A stretch of DNA of 22,500 nt from Penium margaritaceum (taxonomy: Eukaryota > Streptophyta > Zygnematophyceae > Desmidiales > Peniaceae): assembly GCA_023375785.1 (NCBI GenBank), contig SZWC01003922.1, positions 63,501 to 86,000 of the forward strand, in the 5' to 3' direction. A program made the translations under genes and the position numbers. Below are positions 8,128 through 16,368 of the stretch, piece by piece (the stretch's first letter is position 1; the number at the start of each line of letters is the position of its first letter). The notes beneath the pieces are model-generated. The model was not told where the DNA came from. It made no database searches and worked only from the letters and a program-made list of their open reading frames with translations.

Positions 8128-9920
8128 ATTCATCTATTGACGATGCCGACATGAACAGCAAGTTTTGACATGATGCGAGAGATGTGAAGACCCCATAAAC
8201 ATCATTGCACCCCACACCAGCCAGAATTCATCTATTGACAATGTCGACATGAACAAAGAATTTCGATGTGATGCAACAGATCTGAAGACCCAACCCATCT
8301 CCTAGAAGGTTATCCCATGCACGCATGCATACCACTTGTGAACCACTGTTTTTCACTGACAATTATGGCAATGTGTATTGTATTACTCTAGTTTCCTGTC
8401 TAAGGACCACATCTAGTGGTATTGGCATACATGGGGAATCCTGACTGGCTAGGACCACACTGCATTTGGAAGGGTGAACCTTTGAAGAGCCAACCACGGC
8501 ATGCTTTAAGTGGGTGTCTGTTCAGTTCACACTAGTTGCATAGCAATGTTCAAGCACAGATCGCCGTTGACGTCTTATGTTGTCTAGCCATATCGTAACA
8601 CGTTGTAGTACAAGTGATGCATCGTGGTGTTGGATTATGTCGAATGAAGTGATTCTTTCTTGTGATAGGCATACATCCTTCACTCCCATTTGTAAAACAT
8701 CGCACACAAGACCAGCCATAATTAATCTAGTGATAATGCTGACATGAAAAATAACTGTCGCATGATGCGACGGATCTTAATGCCCAAGAAATATCATGGA
8801 ATTCATTCCATGCACGCATTCATTCCATGCACGCATGCATACTATGTGTGAACCATTCTTGTCGTTGACAAGCAGAGCAATGTGTATTGTCTTGCTCCAA
8901 TATCCTGTCTGGAGTTTGTAGCATGTGGGTGTTGGGGTACATTGGGAATCTTGTCTCGCCAGAGACACCTTGCGGTTTGAAAGGGTGAACCTTTGAATTA
9001 CCAACCACTTCGTGGTTGAACTGGGGGTGCGTTCAGTCCACACTAGTTATATTACAGTGTTCAAGCATCGATGGCCGTCAAAGTTTTTGCTGTCTAGGCA
9101 TGTCATAACTTGTCATGGTACAAGTGATGCATCCTGGTGTCGGATTACATGTAATTGAATGGAGTCATTCTTGTTATAGGCATACATAATTTACTCCCTT
9201 TTGCACATCATTGCATACTACACCAGCCATAATTCATCTATTGATGAAAGCGACATAAATAAAAAGTTTCGACATGAAGCGAAAGATCTAAAGACCCAAC
9301 AGGTCTCATGGCAAGTCAATCCATGCACGCATGCATAATAATTGTGAACCACTTCTGTTGTTAAAAACCATAGCAATGTGTGTTTTCTTGTTCTATTATC
9401 CTGTCTAGAGTCCCTGGAATGTGGTATTATAGAACATTGGGGATCCTGAGTGGCTAGACCCACCCTGTGGTTTTGAAGGGTGAATCTTTGTAGAACCAGC
9501 CACCCCATTATTTTAGTGGGCATTTGTTCATTCCACACTAATTGCATAGAACTGTTCACGTATTCATGACCGTCAACATCTTTTTTCGTCTAGGCATATT
9601 GTAACCCGTCATGGTACAAGTGATGCGTCGTGGTGTCAGATTGTGTTGAGTGAAGCGAGTTGTTCTTGTGAAAGGCATACATCATTCACTCCCATTTGCA
9701 CATACTTGCACAGCATGCCATCCATAGTTCATCTATTGAAGATGATGACATGAACAACGACTTTCGACATGATGCGAAAATCTAAAGACCCAAGGGATGT
9801 CATAAAAATCCATTTCATGCACGTAATCATACCGTTTGTGAACCATTTTTGTCGTTGAAAAGCAGAGCAATGTGTATCGTCTTGTTCCACTGTCTGGTCT
9901 GCAATCCATAGCATGTGGTA
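8128..9920. repeat. Tandem repeat array, 495-bp unit
   Basis: The anchor ATTCATCTATTGA recurs with small changes at 8128, 8226, 8721, 9232 and 9727. Spacings are 98, 495, 511 and 495. Other words recur at the same phase: CCATGCACGCATGCAT, GTGAACCA, AGCAATGTGT, AAGGGTGAA, ACAAGTGATGCATC and GGCATACAT. The first unit is internally deleted (about 397 bases lost). The 511 unit carries a local 17-bp duplication, ATTCATTCCATGCACGC, at 8801-8817 and 8818-8834. The last unit stops near 9920. There are three full and two partial units. Open frames in it are short, differ in frame between units and are not taken as genes. Confidence 0.88.
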
Positions 9921-10430
9921 GGTCAATTTTGGTGAAAATTCTTGACCTGCAAAGTCAATCAAAAACCTCATCTGCTAACCAGAAGGGGTGGCGGTTCATG
10001 GTGGTGATGTTGTCCAACACTTTGTAATCTACACACATCCACATATCACCATTTTTCCTTTTCAAAAAAAGTACAGGTGCGTTATAGGATGACATGGATG
10101 GCTTGATGATCCCCTGACCGAGTACCTCATCCAAACGTTTTTTTTATCTCAGTCAGTTCGTGGTCGCTCACCCAATAGGTCCCATTGATCATCGGTCTGC
10201 TTTCCGGCTTCATTTCTATCCAATGATCAACGCTTTGTTGTAGAGTTTTCTCTCGAAGCAGTCCGTTGGGGAAAATGCCTTCAAACTCCTTAACAATGGG
10301 TGCAAACTCCTTTGGGATGGCTCCAAACATTTTAGGTGTCAAGGTTGATGAGGACAATGCTTTTGCTTTCGTTGCTCTCATCTCTCGATCCTGTCTCCAC
10401 AAGGACTAGCCACACTTGTGCTCTGGGTTG
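9921..10430 (-). pseudogene. Gypsy reverse transcriptase N-terminal part
   Basis: An open stretch at 10127-10402 encodes PKEFAPIVKEFEGIFPNG then HWIEMKPESRPMINGTYW, the linker and first RT segment of gypsy pol. A run of eight T on the plus strand (10138-10145) coincides with a frame change. In the next frame the text resumes as GQGIIKPSMSSYNAPVLF, KRKNGDMWMCVDYKVLD and NITTMNRHP, the conserved RT block that binds template-primer. After a further frame change, LCRSRIFTKID ends at the satellite junction. The catalytic YxDD box would lie further on and is missing. The family call rests on these ordered motifs and is firm; no product is possible. Confidence 0.83.
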
Positions 10431-10779
10431 CAAGTGCCACTTGGCCACGTCCGGAAACATTGGTTGCGTGCATCATTTACTAAATCATGCAACTTCCTTT
10501 GCTGCTTCCACCTGAGCTGCTTCCCATAATCGTCGTTTTGTCGCGCATTGCTTGATCAAAGTCATGAGCTGTTTCTTGCCATCAATGCTAATGCAGATCA
10601 CGCCGCTGTTCCAGTCTACCCGTAAAAATTTTTATAAACACGGATTCATTACCCAAGGATGGTTTTGTAGTCGCTCACTAGGTATGTCCTCAAGACCATT
10701 ACCCCGTTTACATCTCTGAATTATGAACAGAGTAGTTTATGGAGTCAATGGATATATAGGCGTCCGTCAATAGTTCGTC

Positions 10780-10870
10780 TTTCAAATACACTTAGTTCAT
10801 TGTGCAAACCCAGCTTCCGAGTAACATCATTGCTGAGAAGGCTATGAGAAGCTCATCCATCAAGTAGTTT
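10780..10870 (-). pseudogene. Gypsy aspartic protease remnant
   Basis: On the minus strand, LLDG-stop-ASHSLLSND is followed by VTRKLGLHNEL. This is the gypsy protease active-site region (usually LLDSGASHSFIS), with a stop where the Ser-Gly part belongs. It sits between the gag knuckle and RT, as expected. About 350 bases between it and the RT block are too decayed to read with certainty, though WNSGVICISIDGKKQLMT is recognisable near 10600. Confidence 0.65.
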
Positions 10871-11131
10871 TGGCATTTTTTTTTCAACTTTTACAACCCC
10901 TTAATGGTACTCATAGCAGTGTCGTTGGTTGGTTGTTGTCGTAGCCTTTGTCAAAGTTTACGATCTCAGGATCCCTTGTCTCTAGCAATGTGAGCTGTCT
11001 AGTTGAATGATCGGTCGGCACATATTGTTCTGACCGAAACAGAGGATCGTTGTCTACTCTTGCCCTTTGCCACTTCCCGACTCCTCATTTTTTTTATCTT
11101 TGACCCCCCCCCCTGGTATATTGCTGTTACT

Positions 11132-11500
11132 TTTGACAATCACATGAGATGTGACCCACCTTCCACAAGTCTAGCACAATTTTTGATTGCGTTGATCAAC
11201 GGCCTTGATCTCCATCGAAGATGAGGATTCTGCCTCTATTCCTTCCACCGCCACGATATGGATTGTGGCCCATGGGTCTCAAGCCATTGGATTCTTGCAA
11301 CCAAGCATAGTAGTCGGTGCTGTCGATGTCATCAGCTGTTGCGATCATCAGTGGAAAGGTCATCTTGGATGAAAGATATTACAACTGCTCGCCGGACGCC
11401 GAGGTCAAGGCCGTTGTAGTAGAACCGGAGTTCTTCAGGGATAAGGTCACTGTTGGTGATTATTTTGTAAAAACTCCGTGTGTACCCTGTCACGTTGGTC
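11132..11500 (-). pseudogene. Gypsy gag remnant with zinc knuckle
   Basis: On the minus strand near 11340-11500 the reading TNSDLIPEELRFYYNGLDLG then VRRAVVISFIQDDLS has the pattern of the retrotransposon gag capsid end. It is followed (11225-11325) by DSTDYYAWLQESNG and an Arg/Gly-rich PYRGGGRNRGR. At 11132-11178 a CCHC knuckle can be read as C-stop-TCGRVGHISCDC if one base is taken as lost, so it carries both a stop and a frameshift. Gag up to the PBS (11500-12130) is too degraded to translate. Confidence 0.6.
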
Positions 11501-12132
11501 TACTGATGCAAGCATTTTACATTGCGTCTGGCTTCTTCTTTATTTTTCCAAAGCATGGGAGCATGGCGCACGTGAAGTCCACCCAAATGTCTGATGGAGT
11601 CAATGATTCCTGCCATGTTGCATTGATGTGCTTAAGAGGTAGAACGCTTATGGTCGATGATGTGAGAGTGGGCGTCAGAGTGGTTGATCCAGCTCTACTA
11701 GTCTCCTGCTCTTGTAGGATGGTCGTTAGATCAACCCACTAATTCAACATGGTGCCACACAAAAGCAAGGCCGCGAGTTCAATCTTCTTTGTGTTCGTTA
11801 GTACCCCAGTAGCAACGGTGTCAGTTTCCAGTTTCCACCGAGCCCAAGAGGTCAGTCACCAGGTTGGCCGTCTGAGTCGTCGGTATTGTGCCAGCCATCG
11901 TAAAGGTTGCCGCCATTGCCTGGTTTCCTTGGAGAGCATCGTCGCGTGCATGTTGTTGATCCTCCACCAACGGATCTTTTGCTGGTTACTACTGCTCGTC
12001 ACTGGGTGTGCCTGCTTTGTTTGCCTTCGTTTTTGTGAATTTTGCGATCTTCTAGACGGTAGAGGTGTGTTTACAATTTTTGCAAGGTTGTCACAGTGTA
12101 GTAATTGCGTTGAATACCCCTTCAGCACAACT

Positions 12133-12148
12133 GCACTCTGATATTCAA
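12133..12148 (-). promoter_or_regulatory. Gypsy primer-binding-site-like sequence
   Basis: On the minus strand, TTGAATATCAGAGTGC lies one base after the proposed LTR end (TGTAACA). It resembles TTGGTATCAGAG, the complement of the initiator-Met tRNA 3' end, with a small change after TTG. Confidence 0.5.
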
Positions 12149-12149
12149 G

Positions 12150-12479
12150 TGTTACACCAAGTGGAACGTGGATGGTTCATATCGATGGGGTGCGAAGAAG
12201 AAAATGATTTGAGAAATTGGGACATTTGCATGATCTTTGTTTCTCATTAAGTGTATTTTGATGAAGTGTTAAATGTGCAGAGCACATATATACAAGAGCA
12301 CAAAACACAATGACGCACATGTAGGGCTTGTGCGCTTGAGTTGATTGATGCATGTGATGCAGCATCGTGGGTGGTCCCTTTGAGAAACTCCACTCAGAAG
12401 TTGGGGGGTTTTGAAAATATTGAGATGCATCTTTACAAAAGTCTAGCGCCATCGAGAAGTCAACGGCGCTAAACTTACA
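12150..12479 (-). repeat. Gypsy 5' LTR (boundaries inferred)
   Basis: On the minus strand the proposed LTR runs from TGTAAGTTTAGC (12479) to GGTGTAACA (12150), about 330 bp, with TGT...ACA ends, and it directly precedes the PBS-like site. A TATA-like element is at 12286-12292. Near its start the 7-base arms TAGCGCC / GGCGCTA can pair. The outer end is a guess because no second LTR survives. Confidence 0.45.
12286..12292 (-). promoter_or_regulatory. TATA-like element in the gypsy LTR
   Basis: TATATAT on the minus strand (context CTTGTATATATG), placed about midway in the proposed LTR as a U3 promoter would be. Confidence 0.35.
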
Positions 12480-13380
12480 AATGAATAGTATTTAAAATTC
12501 AATATAATTTACAACATTTCTAACGACCATTGTGGAAAGGACAATTTTCTTTTTGTCCCTGTTTGTCCAGATCTATTAAATGCGTCCAAAACATGAAATC
12601 ATTTTACATGCTCACCCATAGAATGAAATGATTTTAGAATAGTGTCCATGTTATGAAACTTTAATCACAGACAACTCCCAGTTTACCTCTAAACATGTTC
12701 TCAATCCATTTTTTGCGTCAACATAATGACCCATGAATGTCCCTTCAGAATGTTGACGTCTGCTACTATATGGAAAAATCACCAACCCCTTTTTTTTTTT
12801 ACTTTTTTCGGGGGTGGGTTTGCATGTGGTTTGCATGCGGGCCTGAGACTCCCCATGCATTGAAAGGAAACCTCTTGGGCCCTGCTATTGCGGGACCCAA
12901 CACGTGCACGCATACAAATGAATCCCTTTGAGAAACTACTTGGAAGCTTTCTAGCCTTGCTGCTACTGACGTGGCGGCACAATCCAGCCAGCCGGCACAC
13001 TAGCAAGCAAGCAGGTGTAAGAAGCAGCAAAGTTAGGCTCGGGACATGCGCAAAGTCTCATAAGATCCAGTAGCCTAGTAAGGCAGAGAGGAATGACAAT
13101 GGACAAGCTCACAGCATAAATTTTTGCCACGGCGCACGGCGGATGACGGACGCAACAGTGTCAGTTTGTCCTAAAACCGGCCCAAAACCACTGCTTTGGC
13201 CGTACCTCTACACAAAGGTATCCAAACGCAACACCGTCTAAACCTAGAGATGTAGAATCTCAAGCTAGATGCTATGAAACACAATGCAAACATATAAATC
13301 AAGCTCAAGACACAATCCATCGAGAAGACTCTAGCGACTGTAGAAAAAAAAGGCACAGCATCCAAGCAAGCACCTGGTGT
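12480..13380. other. Unassigned spacer between the gypsy and copia C elements
   Basis: No gene or element domain was recognised. It contains a T-run with C and G runs near 12788-12830, two similar words TGAAATCATTTTA / TGAAATGATTTTA near 12593 and 12624, and scattered short open frames without coding character. Confidence 0.5.
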
Positions 13381-13479
13381 TGTTGTGTCAGTCTCGGTGG
13401 CCTCTCAACTTGACACCGCACTCTCATGCAGGCACATGACCAGCTTCCCCCCTACTCAGGTTCCGGCTCACCTCTCATG

Positions 13480-13484
13480 CCTTC
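13480..13484. repeat. Target-site duplication of the TRIM, left copy
   Basis: CCTTC, identical to 13891-13895. The 3' LTR of element C has a single CCTTC at the matching place (CATGCCTTCTCATGC, near 20676-20690). Confidence 0.9.
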
Positions 13485-13490
13485 TACAAC

Positions 13491-13557
13491 GGATTCGATG
13501 GAATCCTTGGCCGACTAGGCCAAAACCGCGGTGCTTGAGGGTCTCCGACCCTCAAGC
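13491..13557. repeat. Run of consecutive hairpins in the TRIM LTR (repeated at 13736-13802)
   Basis: Four perfect inverted repeats lie almost end to end: GGATTC-N4-GAATCC (13491-13506), TTGGCC-N5-GGCCAA (13507-13523), ACCGCGGT (13525-13532), and an 11-bp stem GCTTGAGGGTC with loop TCC (13533-13557). The same run occurs in the other LTR. The three differences between the copies in this stretch all lie in loops. Confidence 0.9.
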
Positions 13558-13597
13558 CATCTCGTCTCACCGTCCATAGTCCCAGGCGACCACGATC

Positions 13598-13611
13598 GAG
13601 CCACGTGGCTC
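13598..13611. repeat. 14-bp palindrome with CACGTG core in the TRIM LTR
   Basis: GAGCCACGTGGCTC is a perfect palindrome, unchanged in the second LTR at 13843-13856. CACGTG is the plant G-box/E-box core bound by bZIP and bHLH factors, so a promoter role is possible but only inferred. Confidence 0.7.
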
Positions 13612-13645
13612 CTTCAACCGGTCGGCATGGCACTGCCACGCTACA

Positions 13646-13660
13646 CTCCCCCCCCACTAG
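13646..13660 (-). promoter_or_regulatory. TRIM polypurine tract
   Basis: On the minus strand CTAGTGGGGGGGGAG, with eight G in a row, directly abuts the LTR start TGTAGCG. This is the expected place for the plus-strand primer. Confidence 0.85.
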
Positions 13661-13716
13661 GAGTGAGAGCCGCCTCGGCATCTCCGGTAATCCCGACGTG
13701 GGATTCGAGACCTGGA

Positions 13717-13728
13717 GCTCTGATACCA
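13717..13728 (-). promoter_or_regulatory. TRIM primer-binding site (initiator-Met tRNA type)
   Basis: On the minus strand TGGTATCAGAGC lies one base after the LTR end ...GTTACA. It is identical in its 12 bases to the PBS of element C at 14321. Confidence 0.9.
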
Positions 13729-13729
13729 A

Positions 13730-13890
13730 TGTAACGGATTCGACAGAATCCTTGGCCGCCTAGGCCAAAACCGCGGTGCTTGAGGGTCTCCGACCCTCAA
13801 GCCATCCCGTCTCACCGTCCACAGTCCCAGGTGACCCCGCTCGAGCCACGTGGCTCCTTCGACCGGTCGGCGTGGCACTGCCACGCTACA
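13730..13890 (-). repeat. TRIM LTR (upstream LTR in element orientation)
   Basis: 161 bp with intact TGTA...TACA ends. All six inverted repeats are perfect here, including GCGTGGC-ACT-GCCACGC at 13870-13886. Confidence 0.92.
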
Positions 13891-13895
13891 CCTTC
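13891..13895. repeat. Target-site duplication of the TRIM, right copy
   Basis: CCTTC directly follows the TRIM end ...GCTACA and resumes the host LTR sequence CATGCTCACC one base later. Confidence 0.9.
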
Positions 13896-14320
13896 CCATG
13901 CTCACCAGGATTTTTTCGGTGGCCGATCACCCGGGGCCTTTTCTCGGCCACACACAACATTTCTTTTTCATGATTCAGTTGCGTAAGGTTTGCTGTTTTG
14001 CTTCCACTACTTCTTTTGCTTTGTCATTCAGACAATCGAGCAGCCAGTACCATGCCCGTGTTTGCACTAGGTTCTACATGGGGCCTTTCTGGCACTAGGT
14101 GCTGTTTTTGCTTTCTATGACACCTGCGACGATGCGTGTATCACCGTAGTGTGGTGGGGGAAATCCCCTCCACTCGCTCATTCCACTTGCAACTTTGCAC
14201 ACTCTCCCAAGAAGTTCTTTGCCGTCTCTTGACCAAATCGAGCACTATCTGTCACGTTCTCTCCCACACGACATGCTCTCTTACATTAGATGTCACTAGG
14301 AGGGTTATCGCCTTCCCTCA

Positions 14321-14332
14321 TGGTATCAGAGC
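14321..14332 (+). promoter_or_regulatory. Copia C primer-binding site
   Basis: TGGTATCAGAGC directly follows the 5' LTR end ...CCCTCA, complementary to the 3' end of initiator-Met tRNA. This is the usual first-strand primer of plant copia elements. Confidence 0.9.
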
Positions 14333-15960
14333 CGTCAAGAGACAAGCACCCTCGTGCTCCACCATACAGCATGCAGCAACAGCAGCAGCAGCAGAGACCT
14401 CTGGGATGGGCTGGGCTGTGCTGGGTGGGGCAAACAGGTCCGGGCAACGTGGAGGCCCATAGCTGAGGACTCAAGTCACGTATATCTCCTGCAGTGCCAG
14501 AGGCGGAATGCTGCTGAAACATTTATGCGGCTTTCCATGCCGCGGCTGCCATCTTGGCGGTGACGTTCTGTGGTGACGACGCTCGCGACCGCCACAACCG
14601 TAGCTGCATTGTAGTAGCAGTAGCATCCTTTGCATTTATCTACCACGATGACGGCGGCAGCAACATCACTGCAGCATTCTCAGCCGCCGCATTGACATCC
14701 GTCACCGCCATCTTGGCGGCGACGACCAGCAGCTGCAGCAGTGGCATTATTCACCATAGCAGCAGCTGCAATAGCCGCCGCAACCTCCACTGTGAGTCTT
14801 CTCTTGTTGCGGCAACGTTGGCGGTGGCGGCAGCAATAGGGGCGCTCTAAGCCGTTGCTGCCATCCTCCCGTCCGGCAGCCATGCGCTCCACGTTTCAGC
14901 CGCAGAAACAGCCACATTTGTAAAACGTGGTAGCAACCGCGGCCGTCACAATAGCTGCTGTGACTGCAGCTGCATTCGGCTGCCAAGCAACTGCAGCCGC
15001 ATCAGCATCCTTCACAGCAGCATCTCCAGGCGCCGCAAATGCCGATTGTGGCCATCTATAACAATAGCGGCAGCCACATTCAGACGCGGCAGCAACAGCC
15101 GTCGTGCGGTAGCAGCGGCACCAGCAACCGCGCTTGTGCGTAGCAGCAGCCGCATGTGCAAACGCCACTGCTCGTAGTCACAACCTCCGTATGTGTAGCC
15201 GCCCAGTAGTCGGGAAGCTACATCGCAGTTTCCCGGCTGCTGGCCTACTTTTTCTGCTGGTTCGCAGATCTGGCGAGCAATCCCGACCGGGCGCGTCCAC
15301 CGATCAGACCTCCCAGTCGGAGAGGTCACTCATCGGCGCTCTCGCCGCTCTCCTTGGCCAAACTAAGCCTTCCTTTTTTCTTTGGACAAACTTCTGCGAG
15401 GCAACGTCCTGACCAGCCACCACGATATTTGGCGACGTCGAGGACGGGTATGCCTGGGAAGCTTCTGGTCTAAAAAACTACTTCTAAAATATGTGACGGC
15501 CAGCGATGACCACCCGTTTCATCCGCCGGTCCATCTGGTCAGTAGATTAATCCGACCTCACGTGAAGGCCTCACGGTGTACGCAGCCTTAACGGCAATCT
15601 TGCCAGTGGCCTGGGAATTCTGAAAAACAATGTTTTCTCACATTTCCTCACATAAATTTGACGCAGGATTTTTACCGTCGATGATGCAAGACAAAACAAA
15701 TCCTAAGTACAAACCATTGTCGGTATGGCAAGGATAGCGAGACAAGTAACGCAAGAACAAAGATTTCGATTCTTTCTCAAGCACTAACGGCATGGATCAT
15801 CGGTGCGTCAAACCAATCCGTCCAGCCATTCAGGTCGGCGTAAAACTTTGGCCACTGCAGCCAGGTTTGCGTCTCCTGTAAGCCAGGAACCATGTCGGTT
15901 CAAATTTTTGAAGTGAATAGGAGCGCGAAACCTCGTATGAGGACAGAGCCTCAACCAAGA
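14333..15960. other. Copia C leader filled with GCN-rich low-complexity DNA
   Basis: Gag is expected soon after the PBS, but about 1.6 kb here has no recognisable gag domain. A CAG run at 14378-14395 is followed, from about 14520 to 15190, by GC-rich sequence dominated by GCN/GCAGC triplets, giving Ala- or Cys-rich short frames on both strands. CCATCTTGGCGG occurs at 14549 and again at 14707. From 15190 to 15960 the composition is more even and nothing is identified. It may be a degraded gag N-terminus plus an inserted repeat. Confidence 0.5.
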
Positions 15961-16008
15961 TTACTTTGACAATTTATCCTTTTTCTTTTTATTTTTTGTT
16001 TTATTTTT

Positions 16009-16039
16009 CCGTGCACACGGCTGTCCCAACCCGGTTGGG
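16009..16039. repeat. Two adjacent inverted repeats after a T-rich tract
   Basis: CCGTGCACACGG (16009-16020) and CCCAAC-CCG-GTTGGG (16025-16039) follow a pyrimidine-rich stretch of about 40 bases (15978-16010). Function unknown. Confidence 0.45.
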
Positions 16040-16115
16040 CTCATTCTTTTCCTTGTTATACAGGTCCTTTCACTTATCGTCTTCTTGTAATTTTTCTTTT
16101 TTATCACTCTCTTTT

Positions 16116-16243
16116 GGTCGAGACCCCGGTGCCTGAGGTCCTGTCCCGGTGCCTGGGGAGACCCTCTTTCGTTTGTGCATAAATTTGGGTCGAGACCCGG
16201 GCGCTCGAGGTTCTGTCTTGGTGCCTCAAGAGAACCCTCTCTG
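16116..16243. repeat. Imperfect 72-bp-period tandem duplication
   Basis: GGTCGAGACCCCGGTGCCTG at 16116 and GGTCGAGACCCGGGCGCTCG at 16188 start two similar blocks of about 56 bases, which share TTCTGTC/TCCTGTC, GGTGCCT and ACCCTCT words. Each starts with a palindrome (GGTCGAGACC; GGGTCGAGACCC). Confidence 0.6.
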
Positions 16244-16368
16244 TCTGGCCTTGTCTGATTGTGGTGGGTTCTGCCGCCCTTCCCTCTCACACAGCACCAG
16301 CCTCTTCATCAACGGTTGTTTTGTCATAATGGCCACTTGTAGGACACCATCGTATTACCTCTCCCGGT

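Larger units (their letters stand above)
9921..12479 (-). mobile_element. Ty3/gypsy retrotransposon relic, truncated in RT
   Basis: Read on the minus strand, from high to low coordinates, are an LTR, a PBS-like site, gag with an Arg/Gly-rich tail and zinc knuckle, aspartic protease and the N-terminal part of RT. The order is collinear with gypsy elements. It stops at about 9921, after the RT motif IFTKID, where the 495-bp repeat begins. RT palm, RNase H, integrase and the 3' LTR are absent. Frames are broken by stops and small indels throughout, so this is an old copy. Confidence 0.82.
13485..13645 (-). repeat. TRIM LTR (downstream LTR in element orientation)
   Basis: 161 bp, 92.5% identical to 13730-13890 by direct comparison. 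On the plus strand it holds inverted repeats at 13491-13506, 13507-13523, 13525-13532, 13533-13557, 13598-13611 and 13625-13641 (the last with one mismatched pair). Confidence 0.92.
13485..13890 (-). mobile_element. TRIM (miniature LTR retrotransposon), 406 bp
   Basis: Two direct 161-bp terminal repeats (13485-13645 and 13730-13890) enclose only 84 bp. On the minus strand the order is LTR (TGTAGCG...GTTACA), PBS TGGTATCAGAGC one base later, a short non-coding middle, polypurine tract CTAGTGGGGGGGGAG, then LTR. CCTTC is duplicated on both sides and the sister LTR of host element C shows the empty site, so insertion is proven by sequence. There is no coding capacity; mobilisation would have depended on proteins of an autonomous LTR element. 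The LTRs differ at 12 of 161 positions. The left outer end reads TACAACGG where the inner copy has TGTAACGG, so the terminal bases have changed. Confidence 0.93.
13381..14320 (+). repeat. Copia C 5' LTR, interrupted by a TRIM
   Basis: Aligns with 20577-21115. Shared words include GTCAGTCTCGGTGGCCTCT, TTCCGGCTCACCTCTCATGC, GTGGCCGATCACCC, CTTCCACTACTTCTTTTG, TTTGCACTAGGTT and GGAGGGTTATCGCCTTCCC. Without the TRIM and one copy of its 5-bp duplication it is about 529 bp, against 539 bp for the 3' LTR. Confidence 0.87.

Noticed and set aside
9218-9559. Minus-strand open frames of 60-113 codons in the 495-bp array
   Set aside because: Comparable frames in the other units are broken or shifted differently, so the open reading is not conserved between units.
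8128-9920. CRISPR-like array
   Set aside because: Units are 495 bp with diverged sequence throughout. There is no short-repeat/unique-spacer pattern, and the context is eukaryotic retroelements.
11317-12141. Two plus-strand open frames of 141 and 130 codons
   Set aside because: Both lie antisense to the gypsy gag region, which reads as gag on the minus strand. Their protein text shows no domain.
13485-13890. Reading the TRIM as two solo insertions or a simple tandem duplication
   Set aside because: A PBS and a polypurine tract in the right places and orientation, plus one flanking 5-bp duplication, show a single LTR element.
14554-15329. Ala/Cys-rich open frames on both strands
   Set aside because: They come from GCN-triplet low complexity, which is open in several frames at once. 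No real gene is indicated.
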